From positions 1-37,630 of the forward strand of contig CAJXRF010000055.1 of assembly GCA_913058575.1 (NCBI GenBank): 37,630 bases of DNA, read 5' to 3'. This DNA comes from an uncultured Bermanella sp. GTDB lineage: Bacteria; Pseudomonadota; Gammaproteobacteria; Pseudomonadales; Oceanobacteraceae. Both the position numbers and the translations under genes were made by a program. Every line of letters starts with the position of its first letter. Position 1 is the first letter of the stretch. Below the pieces are notes generated by a model. It ran no database searches. It saw only the letters and a list, made by a program, of their open reading frames with translations, and had not been told where the DNA came from. Shown piece by piece: positions 1 to 7,178 of this stretch.

Positions 1-84
1 AATGTTTCCACTTTAATCTTGGCACATGGGAGACGGGTCCATCTCATTTCCTGCATTTCTAAGATACATTACATCCCTGTAACT

Positions 85-114
85 AAAAAAGCCCAGCTAA
101 ACGAGTAGCCGGGC
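85..114 (-). terminator. Intrinsic terminator of the candidate sRNA
   Basis: The inverted repeat 91-99/106-114 (GCCCaGCTA with TAGCcGGGC, one mismatch, 6-base loop) is followed on the minus strand by six U (85-90). The plus strand has no U tract, so the terminator acts on minus-strand transcripts. Confidence 0.8.
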
Positions 115-172
115 CTTGCCGATAATGCATCCTGCATCGGTCCAGTGTGCTTCCTTACACATATCTCCTTTT
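85..172 (-). ncRNA. Candidate CsrA/RsmA-binding small RNA
   Basis: Read on the minus strand, this stretch carries four GGA motifs (complement of 166-168, 152-154, 141-143 and 130-132). Two of them sit in hairpin loops: a GTGT/ACAC stem (145-160) with loop AAGGAAGC, and a CCGAT/ATCGG stem (119-140) whose apical loop contains AGGA. It ends in a canonical intrinsic terminator at 85-114. GGA in apical loops plus a terminator is the known signature of RNAs that sequester CsrA/RsmA (CsrB, RsmY, RsmZ). The 5' end is inferred from a weak -10-like TATCCT at 178-183. There is no obvious GacA upstream box. A 21-codon frame (97-162) exists inside, but its GGAG lies only 2 bases before the ATG, so coding is less likely. 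The role in CsrA control is inference. Confidence 0.5.
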
Positions 173-216
173 TTCAAAGGATAGTCAGAGGGGTGTTACT
201 TTCGTAACGCTTTTAC

Positions 217-239
217 AAAAAATAGTTTAGCTATTTTTT
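217..239 (-). terminator. AT-rich hairpin, possible terminator of the ccoM-like gene
   Basis: A perfect 9-bp inverted repeat, AAAAAATAG/CTATTTTTT with a 5-base loop, lies about 40 bases after the ccoM-like stop codon. The run of six T is inside the stem, so it could end transcription in either direction, but the stem is almost pure A-T and weak. A second hairpin, GTTAC-GAAA-GTAAC (GNRA loop), lies next to it at 195-208 on the minus strand. Confidence 0.35.
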
Positions 240-279
240 AGAATTCTTTAATTTATCTATCTATTACACAAGCGAAAAA

Positions 280-405
280 TTACGCCTGTTTATTACCAGC
301 ATGCTTGGCAATATCATTTTTAATGAAGCGGTATACCCCGCCAAAAAAACCAATGGTAAGTGCAATAATAACTAAGCCAGCAATAACATATTCGTCTACA
401 TACAT
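280..405 (-). CDS. ccoM: Small membrane protein, CcoM-like subunit of cbb3 cytochrome oxidase
   Basis: This 41-residue peptide starts MYVDEYVIAGLV and has one transmembrane segment (about residues 7-27), then a short basic tail (KNDIAKHAGNKQ). The pattern M-[FY]-V-D-x2-V-x-A-G with a later F-I-x2-D resembles my recollection of CcoM, the small single-helix subunit of the Pseudomonas stutzeri cbb3 oxidase. I could not align it here. The start is ATG at 405, preceded by GAGGG at good spacing. The open frame continues upstream to a TTG at 549 with no ribosome-binding site, so I reject the 89-residue version. A perfect FNR/ANR box at 476-489 sits where a class II activator site would be, which fits a micro-aerobically induced oxidase subunit. 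No other cco genes are in the window. Confidence 0.62.
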   Translation of the reverse strand: MYVDEYVIAGLVIIALTIGFFGGVYRFIKNDIAKHAGNKQA

Positions 406-448
406 GTCAGGACCCTCGCGGTTAACAGTGTTTTTTTCTATGGGGTAC

Positions 449-489
449 ACAATAACAAGCAACACAAGAATAAAATTGATATGCATCAA
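449..489 (-). promoter_or_regulatory. FNR/ANR box and -10 element for the ccoM-like gene
   Basis: TTGAT-ATGC-ATCAA at 476-489 is a perfect match to the FNR/ANR consensus TTGAT-N4-ATCAA. On the minus strand a -10-like TATTGT (complement of 449-454) lies 21 bases beyond the box, close to the spacing of a class II site centred near -41.5. This predicts a start near 441 and a leader of about 35 bases before the ATG at 405. Activity is inferred. Confidence 0.7.
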
Positions 490-574
490 CATTAAAAAGG
501 GAGATAAATACCAAAAGGGGTAGCTCGCGTGAAAGCTGACATAGGTCAATATTTAATAGGCAAAACTGAACGTG

Positions 575-1063
575 CTAGGTATTTTCACTTTTTTTTATGT
601 TCTTCGCGGCAATCATGCCGGCTAATTTTGAAATAATTTGGTCTTTGAATTTCTCGCGTATTTCAGCATTTAACGCACCTAATAAACGCCTATCCACTTT
701 CAACAGAATACATAAATCATTGGCAATCACATTACTGGTGCGCGGGGTATTTAGGATAAAGGCAATTTCACCAAAAAAATCTCCCGGCCCCATGGTAGCA
801 AGAGAATTATCCACACCTTCTAAAGTTACTCGAGCGGTACCGTTTAGTAAAATATAAAAGGCCGTATCTAGGGTGTTTTGCTCAATGATGTATTCATCCA
901 CATTGGCGATATAAAATGTGGCTTCTTTATCAATAATTTTTTCACGCTCAGCTGGGGTAAAATCCTTAAAAAAGGGCACTTTATTGAGAATGATTAATAT
1001 TTTCCCTCTTCCTAAGCTGTTAATGCGCTTCATTTTATCGCCCGTCCTTAGAACATTTTTCAT
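575..1063 (-). CDS. Single-domain cyclic-nucleotide-binding protein
   Basis: The protein has 162 residues and one Crp-like cyclic-nucleotide-binding fold (about residues 25-150). The phosphate-binding cassette is visible as PGDFFGEIAF then PRTSNV, close to the G-E-[LI]-A...R-[TA]-[SA] signature. There is no helix-turn-helix, kinase or channel domain, so it is probably a regulatory subunit or sensor acting on a partner, not a transcription factor. The partner is not evident nearby. ATG at 1063 lacks a good ribosome-binding site. ATG at 1033 (MKRINSLGRG) has AAGGA about 11 bases upstream and may be the true start. It is divergent from the secretion-type genes beginning at 1179 and shares a 115-bp region containing the palindrome GAGCT-T-AGCTC. 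The domain call is firm, the role unknown. Confidence 0.8.
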   Translation of the reverse strand: MKNVLRTGDKMKRINSLGRGKILIILNKVPFFKDFTPAEREKIIDKEATFYIANVDEYIIEQNTLDTAFYILLNGTARVTLEGVDNSLATMGPGDFFGEIAFILNTPRTSNVIANDLCILLKVDRRLLGALNAEIREKFKDQIISKLAGMIAAKNIKKSENT

Positions 1064-1178
1064 GACACAATAATGAGCTTAGCTCAGCTTTCCCTATAGG
1101 AGGCGATATTAGGATTCACTGCTAGACTAAAATCAGAAAAGGATGACCCAATTCGCTTAATTCACGGCTATTAATATC

Positions 1179-2546
1179 ATGAAGCAATTAGCACTGCTTT
1201 TATTAGCAGTATTGGTTTTAAAGGGATATGCAGAAGAAGCAAAACCGGCTTCTGCGTTAAACAATAACAGCACTCAAATTAGCCAGAAACGCACTACACT
1301 GGCCAGATTAGAGGCATTAGACGTGTTGATGAAACGCAATCAGTTTCCCCAAGCATTTGAGCTGGCCGACCGTTTGGTTGAAGAGTTTGAGGGAGACCCA
1401 GATTTTGACTTTAAATATGGCATGGCCGCAATCGAAACCCAGCATTACGACCAAGCCCTGTTTGCTTTTGAGCGCCTAGTGATTGGTTTTCCCGATCAGC
1501 CTAGGTATCGCTTAGAGCTTGCCCGAACTCACTTTTATTTACGCAACCTTATTCGCGCCGAAATAGAGTTTCATAAAGTGCTTAAACAAAAGCCACCTGA
1601 GCCTGTGGTTCAAAATGTTGAGAAATTTCTAGAACAAATTGCCGACTTGCAGCGCAGCGTACAACCACGCTTTATGTTTGCCTTGGATATGGCCGGTGGT
1701 TATGACAGTAATATTAATAGTGCAACAGATGAAAACTCCCTTCAGTTGGAAATAAACGATGTGCCATTTGAAGTGCCTCTTGATGATGACTCTCGAGAAA
1801 CCGCCAGCAGCTACTGGAGCACTCTTATTAACTTTGGCTACCTTACCCCTTTAAGCAAAACCAGTTCTTATGACTTACGGGCCATATATGCCAAACGAGC
1901 CAATTCCGAAATTGAGATATTTGATTTAGACACCGCCATGGCCGAAGCAGGCATAAGCTTCTTCACTGGGCCGATTCGCTGGAGAACGGCTGGACGTTAT
2001 CAGTTTGTGCAACTTAATGGCGAAGACTTCCTAGATTCCAGCACCGCTATGCTGCAAAGCCAATGGCGCCTACGAAGCGGTTTCAGTTACGGCTTAGCCA
2101 TGAACTATGGGCTTACCAGCTATGCCGACAACGCCGACGGGGACCTCACTCAGCAACAAGTGACCCTTTCCTTTGCCAGCGCCCCTAAAAAGCACAGCTG
2201 GGTAGCCAGTATTCTGTTTGGTGCAGACGTGGCAGAAGAGGATGTTAACGAATTCAGCGGGAAAACATACCAAGGCTTTAGTTATCAAAAGACCACCCTA
2301 TGGGGAGCAAGAGGTAGCCGCTACTGGATGCTGAATATTGTCAGCAGTGAATATGATGCTATTAGTTCAACCCAACCTGAATTGCGAAAAGACCTAGCCT
2401 TTACCTTTGGTTTTGGTTGGCGCTATGCCTTTAGCAGTAGCTTCAGTGTTCACAATGACTATGGTTTGATTTATACCGACAGCACGTTGGATGCAAACAC
2501 CTTTAAACGAGGAAAAGCCGAGTTTGGTTTAACTTACAGTTTTTAA
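1179..2546 (+). CDS. Slam/DUF560-type outer-membrane protein (putative type XI secretion pore)
   Basis: The protein has 455 residues. A signal peptide occupies about residues 1-18. A TPR-like helical region follows (about 35-155), with repeated pairs such as FAFERLVIGFPDQPRYRLEL. A beta-barrel begins near residue 163 with the family-typical GGYDSNINSA and ends in a terminal Phe (FGLTYSF), as expected for a BAM client. TPR plus a roughly 290-residue barrel is the architecture of surface lipoprotein assembly modulators (Slam, PF04575), which carry TbpB-like cargo across the outer membrane. Length is usual for the family. The next gene, 78 bases downstream on the same strand, encodes an exported protein with a TbpB-like end, the expected genetic partner. 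Ribosome-binding site is weak. Substrate assignment is inference. Confidence 0.78.
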   Translation: MKQLALLLLAVLVLKGYAEEAKPASALNNNSTQISQKRTTLARLEALDVLMKRNQFPQAFELADRLVEEFEGDPDFDFKYGMAAIETQHYDQALFAFERLVIGFPDQPRYRLELARTHFYLRNLIRAEIEFHKVLKQKPPEPVVQNVEKFLEQIADLQRSVQPRFMFALDMAGGYDSNINSATDENSLQLEINDVPFEVPLDDDSRETASSYWSTLINFGYLTPLSKTSSYDLRAIYAKRANSEIEIFDLDTAMAEAGISFFTGPIRWRTAGRYQFVQLNGEDFLDSSTAMLQSQWRLRSGFSYGLAMNYGLTSYADNADGDLTQQQVTLSFASAPKKHSWVASILFGADVAEEDVNEFSGKTYQGFSYQKTTLWGARGSRYWMLNIVSSEYDAISSTQPELRKDLAFTFGFGWRYAFSSSFSVHNDYGLIYTDSTLDANTFKRGKAEFGLTYSF

Positions 2547-2550
2547 ATAA

Positions 2551-2602
2551 CACTAAGACAGATACCTATCACTTAGTGGCGTAAATACTTTTTATAAAAG
2601 TA
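2551..2602 (+). other. Two hairpins between the Slam-like gene and its presumed cargo
   Basis: CACTAAG (2551-2557) pairs with CTTAGTG (2572-2578), and TACTTTT (2586-2592) with AAAAGTA (2596-2602). Both are perfect 7-bp stems in a 78-bp gap, just upstream of the strong GGGGGAG ribosome-binding site of the cargo gene. Neither is followed by a U tract, so they look more like leader or mRNA-processing structures than terminators. Confidence 0.4.
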
Positions 2603-2624
2603 CCAATATTTAGGGGGAGAGAAA

Positions 2625-5351
2625 ATGAAGTATTTCAAATCACTCAGCCTAGTATGCAGTATGGTGTTTTTGCTCATCTGCCTACCTGTGCACGGTGCAA
2701 GCCTCGCGGCTCATGTCATCTTAAGTAAAGGAGTCGCCACAGCCACCGATCAAGACGGTACGGCACGGCCTCTTAAGCGGCGCTCAAAAATATTCAGTGG
2801 CGACATCATTAGAACCGGCCCTAAAGGATCGGTGCAACTGCGTTTTGTAGATAAAGCCCTTATGACCATTAAAGCCAGCAGCGAAATGGACATCAGCAGT
2901 TATTTATTTAACCAACCAGGGGACACCAGTAATAAAGAGCAGGCTTTAATGACACTGGTTAAAGGGGGTTTTAGAACCATCAGTGGGCAGATAGGTAAAG
3001 GTGATAAAAGCGCTTACAAGGTGGATACACCTGCTGCATCCATAGGGATTCGCGGTACTAATTATGAAGTGCAACAAGAAGCCAGCGGCACTTATGTAAT
3101 GGCCGTGTACAGCGGCGGCATTAGCGTTGAAAATGATTCAGGCACCATTGAACTTGGCTTAGGCAGTGATTTTAATTTTACCCGTGTGAGTGCAGACTCC
3201 CCTCCTGTCGGACTTTTAGCGGCTCCTGAATCTTTAAGTGTTAATGCCGCTACCGATGACAATAGTGAAGAAGAAAAGGAAGAAGTGGCCCAAACTGGCG
3301 ACGGTGATAGTGACGCACAAGCCACTGAAGAAAGTGATACTGACGAAGACTCAAGTGATGACACTGGATCGGTGGTAGCCGTTAACTCTGACGGCGAAAG
3401 CACCAGCGACACCAGTACAGATAACGCTACTGTGACAGAAATAGTATCTGTCATTCAATTAGAAATGCAGGGGCTAAATGAGGGTACCCAAGACGCTTTT
3501 GCAGAAGTGATTGCCGCCCTTGATGAAAAAAATACTCGGGAAGTAAATCAAGATACCGAGACCCTCAAAGACAATTTAGAGGATGAGTTATTAGATGCCG
3601 GCATACTCACAGAAGGGCAAGACCTTGATGATTTAGCAGCCGCTGCTCTAGAAAACCTTGCTGATTTAGGCAGCTTAGAAGAAGTAGAAAATGCCATTGA
3701 TTTAGGCATAGATCTAGCTGAAGAAGATTCAGTGGAAGAAGCCATTGAAGAGGGCATTATTGAAGACCCTACCCCTGATAACACACCGGACCCCATCGTG
3801 GATGTTGAACCTGATCCTGAACCTGACCCAGTTGTGGATCCTAACCCTCTAGGCCTATTTGATTTTGAAGACGCCTACGCGGATCTTGAGACGGTTACCA
3901 ATCCATTGCCGACTACGGTCATTTCTGACGATCAATTTAATTTAATCAGCTCAGAAAAATTAGCCCTCATGGCCATGCCTTTAGGGTATGAATTAGATTC
4001 TGATGGCCGCCCTATTTTTAATACCCATGAAGCTCAGATTAGCTCCCCCATGGCCATTGAAGTGGGCAGCTTTAATCCATTTGATTACAGCGCTCAAGAT
4101 AGCAGCACCGGCATGACGCTTCATTACCAAGTGATAAATACCAGCACAGGTGCGGTAGACGAGTATCAAATTCAAATTGATGTGGATTACAACGTAGCCG
4201 CCATTGGTGATCTAGAAACGAATATCCAAGATGCGTTATTAAACGGAGACGTAACAAAAAATGGCACTACAGTTGCCTCACCCGGTCATGTCCACCTAGT
4301 ACTAGAAACACAAACGATTATAGATCCTGTGACCAGTGCCAATGTAGATGTACAACGCTTTGTTTTTCAACCCACCAGCGCAGCTGACGAATTTATCACT
4401 GAAATGGCACTGCACTTTCAAGAAGACGGCAGCGCTCAAACTCAGCAACTTACCGCTCACTTGGGCTCTGACGCCCAAGATCAAGAAGAGTGGCGCGCCA
4501 GTGTTGATATTGAAATGTTTGTGGGAGACGGCTCATGGAATGAAACCGATAACACCCCCATTTTTGTTATGACGGAACAACAAGAAGAAAATGGCCAAAT
4601 GTATGATCGAACCGAGGTCATTACTAAACCCGGGGATCCAAATAAAACTGTCAGTTCACTGACTACGTTAGCATTATGTGGAAACGCAGGAATCATTTGC
4701 GACATTCAAAAAGACGATGTGGCTGCAGGCACTAATATTCGTTGGGGTGCTTGGTTGGCTGAGCCTAATGGCGTGATTAACATTTATGAACTTAATGAAG
4801 ACGAGATGGGCTTTACCGACAGCAGCACCCGTCAAGAGGAAGAAGTACTGGCCTTTTGGTTGGCAGCAGAGCGAGCCGATATCAATACCCTTACCGGTAC
4901 CGCCAGCTTCTCTAGTAACTTCTCAAATTGTACCGACTATGCTCAGTGCATTGGCTTTGCCGATGACGGTGCTGTGCGCAGCGTAGTGGGCCGATTTGAT
5001 GTGAACTTTGATAATGGTGCCATTAGTAACGGTCAGATGAAATTAGAGACAGCAGGGTCAGAAATCAACGACCCCAATTCACTCCCCCTATCAGTTTGGG
5101 AGGTTAATTTTAGCGGCCAAATGACCAATAACACAGATGGCACGCGCAAACCTGAATTTCAAACCAATTCAGTGGACGGCACCGTCATGGACGGCACCAC
5201 CAATACGCTCATATCTAATACCATTATTGGAAACATAGGGGGCATCTTTGTTAAGCCCGGTGACGTGTTTGCAGGGGGCTACAATTTAGGAACTGCTGAT
5301 GGCACCAACAAGCATGCCGCCGGAGTCTTTACCCTAGGAAAGCAGCCCTAA
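2625..5351 (+). CDS. Large exported FecR-domain protein with TbpB-like C-terminus (putative Slam cargo)
   Basis: The protein has 908 residues. A type I signal peptide (cleavage near VHG-AS, residues about 24-26) has no lipobox. A FecR domain covers about residues 30-190 (VILSKGVATA, then SGDIIRTGPKGSVQLRF, and DTPAASIGIRGT). An Asp/Glu-rich linker follows at about 210-410 and ends in Pro-Asp repeats (PDPEPDPVVDPNP). The beta-rich C-terminal part ends with NIGGIFVKPGDVFAGGYNL then AAGVF, reminiscent of the small barrel of TbpB/hemophilin-type Slam substrates. Two likely disulfide pairs are visible (CGNAGIIC; CTDYAQC). It lies directly downstream of a Slam-like pore with an excellent ribosome-binding site and is followed by a strong terminator. 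FecR here is an exported ligand- or glycan-binding-type domain, not the sigma regulator. The ligand is unknown. Confidence 0.72.
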   Translation: MKYFKSLSLVCSMVFLLICLPVHGASLAAHVILSKGVATATDQDGTARPLKRRSKIFSGDIIRTGPKGSVQLRFVDKALMTIKASSEMDISSYLFNQPGDTSNKEQALMTLVKGGFRTISGQIGKGDKSAYKVDTPAASIGIRGTNYEVQQEASGTYVMAVYSGGISVENDSGTIELGLGSDFNFTRVSADSPPVGLLAAPESLSVNAATDDNSEEEKEEVAQTGDGDSDAQATEESDTDEDSSDDTGSVVAVNSDGESTSDTSTDNATVTEIVSVIQLEMQGLNEGTQDAFAEVIAALDEKNTREVNQDTETLKDNLEDELLDAGILTEGQDLDDLAAAALENLADLGSLEEVENAIDLGIDLAEEDSVEEAIEEGIIEDPTPDNTPDPIVDVEPDPEPDPVVDPNPLGLFDFEDAYADLETVTNPLPTTVISDDQFNLISSEKLALMAMPLGYELDSDGRPIFNTHEAQISSPMAIEVGSFNPFDYSAQDSSTGMTLHYQVINTSTGAVDEYQIQIDVDYNVAAIGDLETNIQDALLNGDVTKNGTTVASPGHVHLVLETQTIIDPVTSANVDVQRFVFQPTSAADEFITEMALHFQEDGSAQTQQLTAHLGSDAQDQEEWRASVDIEMFVGDGSWNETDNTPIFVMTEQQEENGQMYDRTEVITKPGDPNKTVSSLTTLALCGNAGIICDIQKDDVAAGTNIRWGAWLAEPNGVINIYELNEDEMGFTDSSTRQEEEVLAFWLAAERADINTLTGTASFSSNFSNCTDYAQCIGFADDGAVRSVVGRFDVNFDNGAISNGQMKLETAGSEINDPNSLPLSVWEVNFSGQMTNNTDGTRKPEFQTNSVDGTVMDGTTNTLISNTIIGNIGGIFVKPGDVFAGGYNLGTADGTNKHAAGVFTLGKQP

Positions 5352-5396
5352 TTAAACGACTTACTAGCAATAAAACAGGGATTAAAATCTAAAGAT

Positions 5397-5432
5397 AAAA
5401 AAGGCCCACGAGTAATCACTTGTTGGGCCTTT
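5397..5432. terminator. Bidirectional intrinsic terminator between convergent genes
   Basis: A perfect 9-bp stem AAAGGCCCA/TGGGCCTTT (5400-5408 with 5424-5432) has U-rich tails on both strands: six U on the minus strand, UUUAACAUUUUU on the plus strand. It separates the cargo gene (plus) from the metallophosphoesterase gene (minus). Confidence 0.85.
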
Positions 5433-5459
5433 AACATTTTTACTAAGCTCACTATTTGC

Positions 5460-6302
5460 CTATTGTGGGTCAGGCGTCGTGATATCAACCACTCGTGGGG
5501 TAGTGGTGGTACATTCGCGGGTACAGTTATCCACTTGCAAAGGCACATCGGCACCTGCATAAATAGTTAACATACCAAAACCTGGGTCTCTATTTTGGGT
5601 GGTAATATAATGAGGCAAGCCCACATCTGAACGCTCCCAAAAGTCGAAGCTTGATTCATGGCCATGCACTGTTAATTCATAGCCACTGGCACTTAAGCTT
5701 GCATCAAACCCTTCATTATCATCCCATGGTGGCACGTGACTCACACCGATAATGTGTTCGAAATCCGCTTCACCTTCATTTGGTTGAGCCTGTGCATGCA
5801 GCCAGTCTCGATCAGGTGGTACACCAAATTCATATTGGTTATCGTTATAAGCCACAAAACGGGTATTTTGATAGGTAAATGCAAAGTCAAAAGGACCAAA
5901 TACGTCTAACCAAATATCCTGACCAAACGAAATGGAGTCATGATTGCCAATAACCGGAATCATTGGAATATTAGATTTAGACATGGCTTTACACATCCAT
6001 TCAAATTCGGCCTTCACGCCCGTTTCCGCTAAATCGCCCACCACTAAGGTGAAGTGAACGTTAGGAAGGGTATTAATGTATTCAATGGTATCTTCAAACG
6101 CCCCAGGATATTGCTGTGGATCTCCAATGATGGCCACACGATAAGAATCTACTTTGCCAATGGACGCTTCAAAAGCCGTTAGACGCGCTAGGTTTTCTTC
6201 AACAGAAACACCAGGGCAGTGAGGATCGGTTTCCCAAGGGCTTAATTCATATTCACAACCACTTAGGGCAATGATAAAAAATAAAGAGGCAATTTTTTTC
6301 AT
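5460..6302 (-). CDS. Lipoprotein calcineurin-like metallophosphoesterase
   Basis: The protein has 280 residues. The N-terminal signal ends in the lipobox LSGC with Cys16, so it should be a membrane-anchored periplasmic or outer-membrane lipoprotein. The metal-binding motifs of calcineurin-like phosphoesterases appear in order: GDPQ (near 60), GDLAE (near 90), GNHDS (near 119), SHVPPW (near 188) and VHGHES (near 213). Substrate is not predictable from sequence. The two C-terminal cysteines (CTREC) may form a disulfide. ATG at 6302 has GGAG at good spacing. The upstream gene ends only 21 bases away, so both are probably co-transcribed and end at the shared terminator at 5397-5432. Confidence 0.85.
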   Translation of the reverse strand: MKKIASLFFIIALSGCEYELSPWETDPHCPGVSVEENLARLTAFEASIGKVDSYRVAIIGDPQQYPGAFEDTIEYINTLPNVHFTLVVGDLAETGVKAEFEWMCKAMSKSNIPMIPVIGNHDSISFGQDIWLDVFGPFDFAFTYQNTRFVAYNDNQYEFGVPPDRDWLHAQAQPNEGEADFEHIIGVSHVPPWDDNEGFDASLSASGYELTVHGHESSFDFWERSDVGLPHYITTQNRDPGFGMLTIYAGADVPLQVDNCTRECTTTTPRVVDITTPDPQ

Positions 6303-6323
6303 TTCATAATCTCCACAAATTCG

Positions 6324-6893
6324 TTAGAAATGACGACGAACGCCAAAGCCCCAGTTAGTAATGCCTTCTAGTCCTAAATAATCGTAATTATCCATAAAGA
6401 ATTCAGGTTCGCGCACGTAGGTAATCAAGCCCACTTCCAATACCGAAATATCGAAATACACTTCGGTGTTTTCTGAAATATGTAAAATACTTTGGTAATT
6501 AAAAATAATGCGCAGCGCCGTTGGCTTGTAATAGCCGCTGGGGTATTGCTCGGGCAGCTCAAGAAATAAATCACTGTGCTTCCCGTACAATAAACTGGTG
6601 CCGAAATTAATTGGGCTCAGCTGTAAATCTTTCCCCTTAATATTAAAATTAAATCGATAAGGGTTTTGGTAGCGATAACGCAAACTGAACAGCGTCATTT
6701 CCGCATGATTATCCAGTTTGGGCACATAGCCCATACCACCACTAAAGTGATGATTATCAAAAAAGCTGTCACCTACCGTGGCGTGTATCATGCCCATCAG
6801 TGAGCCTGATTGAAGGTCTACATAGGCAGCATTTGCCCATCTAGGCAGCGCCAATGAAATGATTAACAATATGTATATGAAATGTACTTTCAT
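6324..6893 (-). CDS. Exported beta-rich protein, probable small outer-membrane barrel, unrecognised
   Basis: The predicted product has 189 residues. ATG at 6893 is chosen because GAGGGG lies 7 bases upstream and a clean signal peptide begins there (MKVHFIYILLIISLALP, cleavage near WANA-A). The open frame extends to 6974 but without signal or ribosome-binding support. The mature part is rich in alternating aromatic/polar residues (FSLRYRYQNPYRFNF; PTALRIIFNY; VYFDISVLEVGL) and ends in Phe after WGFGVRRH, as in small outer-membrane barrels. I do not recognise a family. A PagL-type deacylase was considered, but its His-x-Ser-Asn motif is absent. It precedes and is likely co-transcribed with the lipoprotein phosphoesterase. 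Confidence 0.7.
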   Translation of the reverse strand: MKVHFIYILLIISLALPRWANAAYVDLQSGSLMGMIHATVGDSFFDNHHFSGGMGYVPKLDNHAEMTLFSLRYRYQNPYRFNFNIKGKDLQLSPINFGTSLLYGKHSDLFLELPEQYPSGYYKPTALRIIFNYQSILHISENTEVYFDISVLEVGLITYVREPEFFMDNYDYLGLEGITNWGFGVRRHF

Positions 6894-7178
6894 GGCCTGC
6901 CCCTCTACTGCTGAATTCCAACGTTTTATGAATGTGTTTGCCACGTATCTATATCGATCTTTAATGGATCGCATTAAATAGATTTCGTTCAGGCATGAAT
7001 ACCCTTAAAAATGGAACAATATTGTCCAAATATGACTACAGGTCCACATTTTGGGGAAGCATACTAGTAAACAAGGGGTTAACAAGAGGTTAATGGACTG
7101 AATTTATTATTAAATAAGAATGAATATTATTAGTGTGGAAATTAGGACAGTCTGTTTATAGTCAACTATGCACGATAT

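Noticed and set aside
17-45. Sigma-54 -24-like TTGGCAC at 19-25
   Set aside because: No GC/TTGC at the required distance, and nothing downstream on the plus strand to drive.
97-162. 21-codon minus-strand frame inside the candidate sRNA
   Set aside because: Its GGAG lies only 2 bases before the ATG, and the sequence is better explained by hairpins with loop GGA motifs and a terminator. Kept as alternative only.
3092-3796. Two Ser-rich minus-strand frames (3092-3454, 3548-3796)
   Set aside because: Antisense shadows of the Asp/Glu-rich linker of the FecR protein; no ribosome-binding sites, composition follows the opposite strand.
6324-6893. PagL-like lipid A deacylase
   Set aside because: Size and exported barrel look fit, but the catalytic His-x-Ser-Asn motif is not found.
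7016-7025. ACAATATTGT palindrome upstream of the 189-residue exported protein
   Set aside because: Perfect but only 10 bp in AT-rich DNA; no regulator or spacing to a promoter supports an operator.
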